DNA of 64,000 bases, taken from contig NC_061777.1 of the NCBI RefSeq assembly GCF_022458985.1, forward strand, positions 14,969,668-15,033,667, read 5' to 3'. Under the pieces are notes generated by a model. That model made no database searches. It was not told the DNA's origin and saw nothing but the letters and a program-made list of their open reading frames with translations. Origin of the DNA: Mugil cephalus. Taxonomy: Eukaryota; Chordata; Actinopteri; Mugiliformes; Mugilidae. Both the position numbers and the translations under genes were made by a program. The number at the start of each line of letters is the position of its first letter. Position 1 is the stretch's first letter. Positions 54,998 to 64,000 of this stretch are shown here, piece by piece.

Positions 54998-57046
54998 TTA
55001 CTTATGAAACTCAGAGAAGCACCCTCCTCTGCATAGGTGCACATTGCATATCTTGCAGCCGAACACGCTCTCGTGTCGCAGTCCCTTGTTGGTGCAGTTC
55101 CTGCAGCGGCGGGAGCGCTCCGACATGCGCTCCAGGCGATGCCCATACTCTATGGGTGAGTCTGCATGTCTCTTGCGTGCCGCCCTCTCCATGCCCCTTG
55201 CCCCCTGGTAGTCTCCAATCAGCTGCTGCGCCAGGCGCACGCGGAAGTGGCGCTGGGTGAACTGCTTGCCGTTGAACCCCGCCGGCGGCGTGCCCCCTCG
55301 GCTCTCCCTCAGGATTATGTAGGCATTGACGATACACAGGTTGACGTAGAACCACAGGAAGTAGCGCCACCACTTCTTGCATGGTCTGCCGACCTGATAG
55401 CACTCCCTCAGCTGGTCACACAGGTCCACTCCCCTCATGTTCTCCTGATACAACAGCAAGGGGAGTGGTCGAGGTACGCCGAAAGACAAACCTGAGCCGT
55501 CCATGCTGTCGCTCTCGCCCTCCCCGTCTGGCTCCCGCTGCTGACGGCCCGGGCTGATGCCCACAATGCCCGGAGCAGAGTTGGTGGAGAGGCAGCTAAC
55601 CACCTTGACGTCCCGTGTCACCGTAGCAACTAGGTTGCCACGCTGGCACTGGTAGAACTCACCCTGGGACAGCTTTCCAACGTTACGAGGGCGAAGGACC
55701 TCCGGGTATCCTCTGCGTCCTGCCTGAGTGGGTCCGCAGGCGTAGAGCCCGTCCCTCAGCAGCCTCTGGAGGAGGGGCACGGAGGTGAAGAAGCTGTCCA
55801 TGAAGACGTGGTGGTATTGGCCCTCCAGGCCACGCACTAGGGAGGTCACCACCCTGTAGCCCAGGGAGGCCGCCGCCTCATCCTCGCTGGGCTTGCCTAC
55901 GAAGATTTTGGCCCGGTGGCAGTAGCCTGAGCGGGAATCACACAGCATCCACACTGTCAGCCCCTTCTTCAGGGGCCTGGAGGACATGTACTGGGTGGGA
56001 GAGAAACGTCCCTTCATGACAATGGCACACTTGTCTATGGTCAGGCAGCGATTAGGCGTGTATGCGTCCCACATAGTGTTCTCCACCACATCGAGGAGAG
56101 GCCTTATTTTGAAGAGGCCATCGTATCCGCGCTCCCCGCGCACAGGCTCAGACTCGCGGTCACACAGCTGGAGGTACTGGGTGAGCTTTTCGAAGCGCCT
56201 GGCGGTCATTGTTTTTTTAAAGCCCGCGTTGCCGATGAAAATGTCACTGGCCCAGTACATGCCAGTGTCTGGAAGCTGATTGATGCCCATAAGAACGTTC
56301 AGACCCACATAGGCTTTCATCTCTCTCACATCAGTGGGGTGCCAGTGGGGGTCTGACTTCCCACTCCTCCTTTGCCGATAGAGGGCGTAATTGTTTGTTT
56401 GTTCTACCATGTGTTCAAAAAGAGAATCTGGGAAGAGTATCCGGAAATAGTCACGGGTGTCAGCATCGTCCCCCAGTGAGTGCTGAGGGCCACTGACAGC
56501 GGAGAATGGTTCGATCGAAATTACCTGGTCGGGTTCGCCCCAGAAGTCTGGAGAAGTGCAGTCCTCGTCCAGGTCATCTTCAAAGCCGAAAAAACTCCTG
56601 CGCTCCTCCTCCTCCACATCGGAGAAATCAATATCCGAATCGTTTGAGGTGGTGTCAGAGCAGTTAGTGGAGGTAGAATAATAACAGTCCTCCGCGTACT
56701 CCTCCTCGTCGTGCTTGATCCCATTACTGCCAGTGACTAAAATTATGTTGCAGCCTCCTCCCGCGATGAAGCTGGCCGCGTCTGCAGTCTCCGCCGCGGC
56801 TGCTGTGCTCGTCGTGAATCCATTCTCCCCCTCGCCGCCGCCGCCGTCCTCCACCGCCACCTCCTCCTCCTCCCGCACTCCGTCTTCCTCGTCCGAGTCT
56901 GGCTTTCTGTACGGAATTTCAAACCACTTCACATCGGCTGAAAGATTAAGCGGAGAGTCTTGGCTGTCGCACACCGTGGTACTTTCTGTGTCCGCGCTAG
57001 TTTCCAAAATAGTAAAAAGCTCTCTCCCTTTTCTTGCCGTCGCCAT
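54998..57046 (-). CDS. PiggyBac transposase-derived protein (PGBD-like), intronless
   Basis: A single uninterrupted 682-codon frame. Residues 1-195 are acidic and low-complexity (DSDEEDGVREEEE; DVEEEERR), as is usual ahead of piggyBac transposases. Residues about 198-590 form the DDE_Tnp_1_7-type core: RDYFRILFPDSLFEHMVEQT, then D338 in LTIDKC, D417 in FMDSFFTSVPL, and D541/D544 in MRGVDLCDQL. These match the catalytic aspartates of piggyBac (D268, D346, D447/D450). The C-terminus has the zinc-binding cross-brace C648, C651, C664, C667, H670, C672, C676, H681. So the frame looks catalytically complete. PGBD5 is unlikely: that gene is multi-exon and lost these residues. Start ATG is in a Kozak-like context with a CpG-rich upstream region (56750-57450). 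I could not find TTAA-flanked terminal repeats with CCC ends next to the gene, which favours a domesticated host gene; a young element with unrecognised ends remains possible. Confidence 0.85.
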   Translation of the reverse strand: MATARKGRELFTILETSADTESTTVCDSQDSPLNLSADVKWFEIPYRKPDSDEEDGVREEEEVAVEDGGGGEGENGFTTSTAAAAETADAASFIAGGGCNIILVTGSNGIKHDEEEYAEDCYYSTSTNCSDTTSNDSDIDFSDVEEEERRSFFGFEDDLDEDCTSPDFWGEPDQVISIEPFSAVSGPQHSLGDDADTRDYFRILFPDSLFEHMVEQTNNYALYRQRRSGKSDPHWHPTDVREMKAYVGLNVLMGINQLPDTGMYWASDIFIGNAGFKKTMTARRFEKLTQYLQLCDRESEPVRGERGYDGLFKIRPLLDVVENTMWDAYTPNRCLTIDKCAIVMKGRFSPTQYMSSRPLKKGLTVWMLCDSRSGYCHRAKIFVGKPSEDEAAASLGYRVVTSLVRGLEGQYHHVFMDSFFTSVPLLQRLLRDGLYACGPTQAGRRGYPEVLRPRNVGKLSQGEFYQCQRGNLVATVTRDVKVVSCLSTNSAPGIVGISPGRQQREPDGEGESDSMDGSGLSFGVPRPLPLLLYQENMRGVDLCDQLRECYQVGRPCKKWWRYFLWFYVNLCIVNAYIILRESRGGTPPAGFNGKQFTQRHFRVRLAQQLIGDYQGARGMERAARKRHADSPIEYGHRLERMSERSRRCRNCTNKGLRHESVFGCKICNVHLCRGGCFSEFHK

Positions 57047-57500
57047 GTCGGGGTATTAAAGTGCCCCTGCATGAGTCTTTTTATGTATATTTTTTCACCG
57101 TGGAAAAATAACCGCACAAACCGGCCATCCGAAATGAACTGATGTGCACTTAACAGCAGCCTCCTCTCAAAAAACTTGCTGGTGGTGGACCTATGCGGCG
57201 TCTATAAGCTTGATTCTCATTGTTTCCGCTCCTGGTTTTTCTGGGCTTTGTAGCGCAGTGTGGCCGCAGACGTCAGAAGCTGCATGCATGTCCTGCTTTG
57301 TAGGGCGTTTTGCGACTGCAGCTGGTGGGGTTGCTAGTTCGCTAGGCTGGCAGATGGCCGCTCGCTGTTCTAATGCCCGCTGGCATTCACCACCATCAAT
57401 AAGCCGGATACCAATATCTGAGGCCGCGGAGACACAGAAACCACTGCTTAAAATCCAAACATCAAAATCATACACTGTCAATCAGCTGTCAAAAACCGTA
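57047..57500 (-). promoter_or_regulatory. CpG-rich 5' flank of the piggyBac-derived gene
   Basis: Upstream side of the PGBD-like frame, richer in G+C and CpG than most of the window. It is the likely promoter and 5' untranslated region. A 96-codon - strand frame at 57191-57481 lies inside it but has no recognisable similarity. Confidence 0.4.
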
Positions 57501-59049
57501 TGACATGGACATGTGGGAAAACTTAAGGCAACTGTAAACAGATCAAAAATAACACCACTGACGCCGATTGGCGCAAATCTCTGTTTTTATTATATTTATT
57601 TATTTTTTTAAAGTTTATTAATGCTTCTGTGTGTGCGCCCCTGGCTAAGGAAATGCGTAAAAGGCGCACGCAACATGATTAAAATAACAGTGGTGGATGT
57701 CCCCACGCTGCACAGGGCTCCTTGCTCACCCGCTTGCCAAACAGACTACACACTGAACTCGGGCAGAGAAGCAGTTTGTTCATTCATAAACATGTTTCTT
57801 CCCTCTGACAGGTTCCTACATGAATCTGAAGCCCTATAGGCTATTGTGGAATTAGGGACCTCCCTCTATTTTATGAATGTGGGCAGATACTCTTGTGTTT
57901 TACTCCAGGACTGAGGCTGAAGAGTTTTCCTTGATGAGATTGATTGATTCCCTGGTGCACGGCCACAATATGCAGGACTCCTCCGTGTTAGAGCCTGATT
58001 TGATTAATATTTGCAGTTCAAAAAAATAAATATATTTCAAGGCCCTTCTTAAAGTGACTGTGACATATTTTCCCACTTTTCATCATCAGCATCACTTCTG
58101 AGTGCAGAAGTCTAGTTGTGCTTATTGGCCGTAGTTATACTCTATTTATTAATGAATGGCAGAATAAAAAAATAAAAAAATCCACCTCTTTTCCACTGCC
58201 TTTATATTGCCTCGTTTTCCCTCTGGTGAATCACCTCTCTGATGAGGGCGCTCCAAGTTTCACATAATCCGGGATGAGTCTATTTTTTCCTACCGCAGCT
58301 ACCGCAACAAATGTTACTGTAAATACTATACAATGCATTTATAATTTTACTTCCTTTGTTGGTCGATACAGCGCTATTGATCTCGCATTCTCTCGAGCAG
58401 AGGGCTGAAAATGAATTAACCAAACTCTGGACTTCCTTGGTTGCTCAAGAGACGACCAGTTAACTCGTGTGTTTTTGTATGGGGGATGGGCTGCAGGAAG
58501 GGTCCTTCCCAAATTCTTTTAGCTGCGGCCTGAGACTACATGGCTGGCTGAGCACTGGGTTGCTGCCCCTGGGCCCTCGCAGAGGAGGCACGATTTATGC
58601 GTCCTTCCTCACTAGCTTATTGCACAGATTCTTGTTGTCTCAGTGGTATCATATTGCCGGTGTGCGCTGACGGGCCTTGCTGCCGTTTCTATCTGCACCG
58701 AAGGCACTCGAGCTGCACGAGCGGCGCGCTACTGGGAACCAGTACATTGAAAAACAGTGGAAAACGAGGGAGGCAGTGGACCTTCGATATCCAGCCCAAA
58801 AATAGAAGTGGGGGGAAAAAAATGGCTCACTCCAGCATTTCCAGGCCCCTGGAGCAGAGTACTGCAGCAGACCCCTCAGAGACTCCCGCGGTGGGGTGGA
58901 GAGACGCCGACCAATGGGGGCTCAGGCGTTCAGAGCGTGTGTGTGTGTGTCTCTGTGTGTCTTTGTGTGTGCCTCTGTGCGGCTAAGTCAGCTCCTCCAC
59001 AGCCCAGATCCTTTTCTCGTGGATGAGTTCAGGAGATGGTTTCTGGGCA

Positions 59050-59080
<31 letters not shown>

Positions 59081-60099
59081 CTGCCAGCCCGTGTGCAAAT
59101 GGTGCAACCACTGCAGCCCCTGCTGAAGACAGACCAACTCTTCTCTCTGTCATTCCCTGACATGGTGTCTGCCGTGCTCACGTGTGCGTGACAGTGAGGG
59201 GGCTTATTAATAATGATGTCTCCTTCCACTGCCAACAGCCGGCTCAGCTGATGTGATTGGAATTAAGAAAGCAAACCATAACAGTGTGGTGGATTTGTTG
59301 GTGAATCAACCCTCCGCTGATTTAACGAGGTGATGCTCGACAGAATCCGGGGGAAAGTGATTCGCTGAAGTGGCGCAAAGTGAACTGCATACCTTGTTGC
59401 CGCTGTGGGCTGCAGTGTCATTTAACGTATTTGCATCAGCTGCATTTTTTAATTTAGTCTTAACTCACCATGAACTGGTCCTGCTGTGGACTAAGAAAAC
59501 ATTATACTTGGCCAAACAATCAGTGGGATGTGTAATGTTGACCTTGACAAACACTCACCTGATTGCCCCCTCCCTGTAGGCAGTAGTGACACACTGCCCT
59601 CTTGTGGCAGGTGGAGGGTAGTAACTACTCATCACTCAGACAAAATGTTTCTTGATGTATATTTTATTATAATGGTCAAAGTATAAATTTTATACTTTGG
59701 TATATTTAATAAATGCTGATATCACCTATATTATAAGACATAGGTACTATTGTCTGAGGCTATTTGTTAGCAGTGTCCAGTGTTAGCAGGTTAGCGGTGT
59801 ATAAATCTAGTGCTCACTGAGGCCAACAGTCTGCTCATTGTTTATTCATGTTAATTGCACTGATTCTGTAACTCAAAATAAATATGGCAATGATCCTGGA
59901 TGTGTATTAAATATAATGGAGAAATAATCTCGGTTTAATAATTAGCTCTTTGTATTGTTGTTCTAAAGGAGCGTGATATTAGAAATAATATATATAGCTA
60001 GTAATTAAATCATGTCAATTCTGTGTCAGAGGTGAAGGAATGGCAACAGGTCATCCTACAGAGCAAATAGAGCTGCTGAAAAACTTTAGTTGCCTTTGT

Positions 60100-60113
60100 C
60101 CACTAGATGGAGG
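60100..60113 (+). promoter_or_regulatory. CTCF-like motif right of the cluster
   Basis: CCACTAGATGGAGG matches 13 of 14 positions of the CTCF core. Confidence 0.3.
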
Positions 60114-61482
60114 AAGAAGACAGACTAATGAGGGAGGATCTGAATGATACTCAGCGGCACGGCCTCTGTTCGTGCAAAGTTCTCCTGGTACAGCAGCGGG
60201 AATAAAAAGTTCTCTGTGTCTCACTCACTGACCTAAGATCTGACTTGGCTCTTGGTTGCCAGAGCATGTGTTCCTTGTTATTCTTTTTGCGCTGGACCTG
60301 GTCAGTGAGGCCTTGGCTCCGGTGTTGGCACACTTCCTCTGCCTCCGCAAGGCCGGCCTAAATTCAATATATTGCAGATATTCATCGTTTGTTATCACGA
60401 AATCAAAAAAAAACCCAAAACAAATGGATTTTGTTTACCATCTGTTGAAATGTCAGTTCTGAAAGAATTACATTAGGGGACTGTGTTATTGTGAAGACTT
60501 CCAATGTACAGAAAGATGAATCTTTGTTCTGATTAGGAGAAACACGGCTAAACACTGCTTCATGAACGCATCAGTGGATGGGTGGAGATTACAGCTAAAC
60601 AGCCATTATCGCTGTTACACACATCGGTTAGATTCAAATTGCTACATGCCACCTAGGAGGAAGGTGCACACTCATGTAAAGAGCAGAAAAACTCATGCCT
60701 AGAGGTGCAAGCTGTCAACTAGCAAGGCAGCAGCTTGTGTCCACAGACCGGTAGGGGGCCCCTCCAGACCGACAAACCTTAAACTACAGCAGTGGTGACG
60801 AGTTTTGAATGAAAGGGCGGGGGAGAATTCTCCAAGGGGCCACTACTTGACACAACTCTGCAGACTCTATACGGCCAGTCCTGTAGTGAAATATGGCAAC
60901 AGCGCCCCCTTTCCAAGTTAAAGGGAAATTATCACTCCGGGCAAGAAAAAAAAAAAGATAGACAAAGAAAGGAAGAGGAACGAGGGAAGAGGAGAAAAGA
61001 AAGCAAGACGGCCGTAAGTGAAGCAGATAATGGCAATCAATAATATTATATTCTAGCCTTAAGTATGGGATCCATGACAAAGTCCAGCGTGTTCACTGTC
61101 GGCAGGAGAAAAAGCTAGAAGTTGAAATATTAACACTCAACCAGTCATCTTAGGTACTGTGGCTGAAACTTATCATGTCTAGAGTGTTATTTGTCATTTT
61201 ATGGGGTATTGGAGGAGGGAAATGAGCTTATTTGGACAATACTTTTTTCTGTAATGTGATTTGTGCCCCAAAAGAGTCGAAAATCACCTCTGATCATGCA
61301 CATTGTCCTTTAATAGAGGCTTGTTAATAGCATGGAAACTGAATATTTAGACTGATAATTAAGTCTGTGAATGATTTCTGTGATTGTTTAACTATGTAAA
61401 AGAAATTAAAATAATAATATATTGAGCAAACTGTAAGGCACTTTTGTGGTCCAAAGTTTAAAAAGCCTTTATTAAAAGTACA

Positions 61483-61485
<3 letters not shown>

Positions 61486-61517
<32 letters not shown>
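61486..61517. repeat. Poly(A) tract
   Basis: About 32 A residues followed by 'taaataaataaa'. Preceded by 'aaaaagcctttattaaaagtacattg'; no retroposed coding sequence recognised next to it. Confidence 0.85.
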
Positions 61518-61519
<2 letters not shown>

Positions 61520-64000
61520 AATAAATAAAAATGCACCTATGCGTTGCAGCACAACAATATATTTGGTTTCCAAAGGAGCCATTGCTCTTCTCGGGGAATC
61601 CCGTCTCACCATCCACCTCCGCCACAGCATATGTGTGTTGCTATGTCGCCGTCATGTGACACAGCACCCGGAGACAGTTTCCCCCAATGACGCAGCAGAG
61701 ACCGCAAAATATGGCACATTCGGGGATTGTGCAAAAGTGTTTTGTCTGCTAATATGCAGAGAATGACCGGAAAACATTTTCGCACGGTAATAAACAAACA
61801 CAACAATTGTTTTGAAGAATGTGCCACTAATCCGCTTACATATGTCACTAATTCACACCATCCTTTGTTTGCATTCATGGGAAACTGAACATCGGTCCGT
61901 AATGGAACTGATCTTCTGTAGGAAGGACGTTTGACGCAGGGTGCCTGTCATTGGCTGATCCCTCTCCAGTTTAATTTGCCGCTGCAAACTTTATTATTAG
62001 CAGTAAATCATCCGTTTGCGTCTGAGTCGTGCAGATTACAAGAACTGTTTTCATGTTGCCTTTAATTAGATCCAAATGGTCTGGATGGGAAAATATCAAC
62101 AAATGAATTGTGGGTGTTGCGCACAATTATTTATCTGAAAGCAACAAACAATGGATGCGTTTCACTGTTGGACTGTCACTATTATTTACTAATGACTCCA
62201 AGCAGCACAGAGGCAAGGCTCTCGGGGAAGCCTCTCTAAATTCACATCAACCAATTTGTTACTTTTTAGAATAAGCACATTTTTTGCCTAAACTCTGTGG
62301 GTTTGCGTTTGCCTCCTGTTAGTCCGGCATTTCATAATCATGTGCAGCACCTACAGATCCACAGAATCCACAAAATCTAACCCTTAACCTAACATCCTTG
62401 GATTCTAAAGTCATCCCTAGGACAAATTAAATGACTCAGTCCACGTGACGCCATTTAGCCTGCTACATGAGCCATCTTCTCAAATGTGCCTCTGCATGTA
62501 GCAAAAGTGAGCTTGTGCACCAAAATGATTTCAAACGCTCTCCTGCCAGGAACAAGTTGATCCATAGCTACGCAAACTACTGTAAATTCAGAATTCAGGC
62601 TGGCTTTACTTGTCATTTGAGTCTCATATATTCCATTAACCTGGCAGAATGAGAAGCCATTTCTCACTGGGTGCACGGGCCAGGACAACTGACACCAAGA
62701 CAGCCTCACAGTGATCGTTTGTCCTCCTTATCCCCGACTCTGATTGTTAATGCCTACAAAAACCCTTCAGTGTCTCAGTGTTGGATATCTTTGCGATGCT
62801 ACAGACTTGATCAGGCTCAGCAGATGCTAGTGATCAGTTACGTGATCTATGATGAAGGGGAAGAGCTTCCAGGTCTGCTGCTTTTGTTCACAGAAAGTCA
62901 GTGCAGAAGGAAGCTTGTAAGTCTTTTTTTGTGTCTTTCTTCTTCTCCTGGACAGTTAATCAATGGACGCTGTAGTCTTGTTAATGCAGCCCTCTCACAT
63001 TAGGGCGGTGGGGAAGGAAGTGACCACATATGGACCTTGTTACCAGCCCTTGATGCACACTTCAGGTCACTGAAGAAGGTGGTGCATGGGGTGATGCATG
63101 TGTTTGTGAGAGAGGGACAGCCTGCAGATGTCTTTAATCAAGGGGCACGACCACAAACAGTTCTCTGAAGTATCATTTGATATTCAAATGAGTGTTTTTT
63201 TTTTCTTTACCTATAGCCCGAACTGACTGTTGAGTTTGCATCACGGAGGGTGCGCTTGCGATGCAGCGTGATCAAATCTCAGTGACGTAAGCCTGCCTGT
63301 CTTCCTGTGGACAGGCGGTCTTAGAAAGGTTGTCTCGAGAAGGAAATGAGCAGAATCTGAACCTAAACATTGGCGTGACTTTAGCAAACAAAAAAAGGGG
63401 GGGAAATTTTTCAAAGCGAGCAAGTGTTTGGGTTGAACACAAACTATTTTCCTGAGCTCTCGCTACTCCGTGCGTGATTCTTTTCACCGCTATTTTCGAG
63501 TGTGAAGGTTTAAACATGGGAGCTGTTAAGAGACGTGTCTGCGCCGTGCGCTCTGTGTGGCTCAGCTTCAACGTGTTGGGCAACACTTCCGCGGGAGAAG
63601 AGTGAGAACACGGGGTGTGTTTCATCTACATGGCTTCATGACTGATTTACACCGTGGACTGATGAATCAAAACCTGTGATTGGGGTTGTCTCGTGTCGTT
63701 TTCACATGGAGCTACGAGCATAGAGAAGTTAGTTATCTGCGACCAAAGAGAAGTCTTTAAAACTTTACTGTGAAAATATAAAGACATATTTGTTCCTTTT
63801 AGTTTTGCTGGTGTGGTCGCAGCCAAGAGCAGGGAGGCCTGTTACTATGAGACATCATCTCCCTCTCTCAGCCTGACTCATGTCTGAGAGACCAGGAGGG
63901 GACAGAGGAGGCTTTGTACCCGGTTCCCACATCTGAAAAACTTGTCTTATCTAGTCAAAAACATTTTCCTCGCTCGAGATCGGGCAGCCTCCGCTGAACT

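Larger units (their letters stand above)
57500..64000. other. Right flank, no gene recognised
   Basis: No frame here resembles a known protein. Contents seen: TG runs at 58938-58980 and 59048-59076, a CTCF-like motif at 60100-60113, and a long A run at 61486-61517. The block 61960-62260 (with TTAATTTGCC, CAATTATTTAT, TTTAATTAGATCC) has the mixed composition and homeodomain-like sites often seen in conserved non-coding elements, which cannot be verified without comparison. Confidence 0.5.

Noticed and set aside
57191-57481. 96-codon - strand frame upstream of the piggyBac-derived gene
   Set aside because: Lies in the CpG-rich flank, no domain, different from the downstream frame; a chance frame in G+C-rich DNA is likelier.
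62671-63003. 110-codon + frame on the right flank
   Set aside because: No recognisable domain, no splice partners found, and an ordinary length for a chance frame.

Overview
The window is vertebrate nuclear DNA, almost certainly from a teleost fish. The genes have short GT-AG exons in long AT-rich introns, and the spacers hold Tc1-like and hAT transposons, LINE scraps and the interspersed repeats usual in fish. There is no bacterial or viral gene organisation.

The core (about 7.4-51.1 kb) is a tandem cluster of alpha-arrestin (arrestin domain-containing, ARRDC-like) genes, all on the + strand. I call them A to F in order. By joining exons at GT-AG sites with conserved phases I obtain six complete reading frames: A (7410-10135, 314 aa), B (17214-20411, 361 aa), C (26347-28900, 342 aa), D (33357-38353, 379 aa), E (44498-47030, 356 aa) and F (49240-51146, 321 aa). 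A seventh locus, D' (39796-43684), is a nearly identical copy of D exons 2-7 with no first exon. B, C, D and E end in a PPPY motif, the kind of site that binds NEDD4-family ubiquitin ligases. The two outer genes, A and F, have no such motif. The proteins are expected to be cytosolic adaptors that link membrane cargo to ubiquitin ligases and endocytic sorting; that role is inferred from the family.

The cluster records its own growth. A 14.7 kb unit that starts inside intron 3 of A and ends beyond B (about 8229-22903) was tandemly copied to give C (22904-31601); the junction can be read at about 22903. A much later 5.33 kb tandem duplication (33777-39100 copied to 39108-44431) starts inside intron 1 of D and ends 67 bp upstream of the E start codon. 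It created headless D' and put a second copy of the E core promoter in front of it. The duplication junction carries a short fold-back inverted repeat, and two other hairpins (31459-31528, 34545-34617) look like template-switch products. A smaller 1.3 kb tandem duplication lies upstream of B (14175-17120).

To the left (1-7.0 kb) I see only repeats and one L1-like ORF1 scrap. To the right, one intronless gene on the - strand (54998-57046) encodes a 682-aa piggyBac-type transposase-derived protein. Its catalytic aspartates and C-terminal zinc-binding motif are all present, but no flanking TTAA or terminal repeats were recognised, so it may be domesticated. From 57.5 to 64 kb I find no convincing gene.
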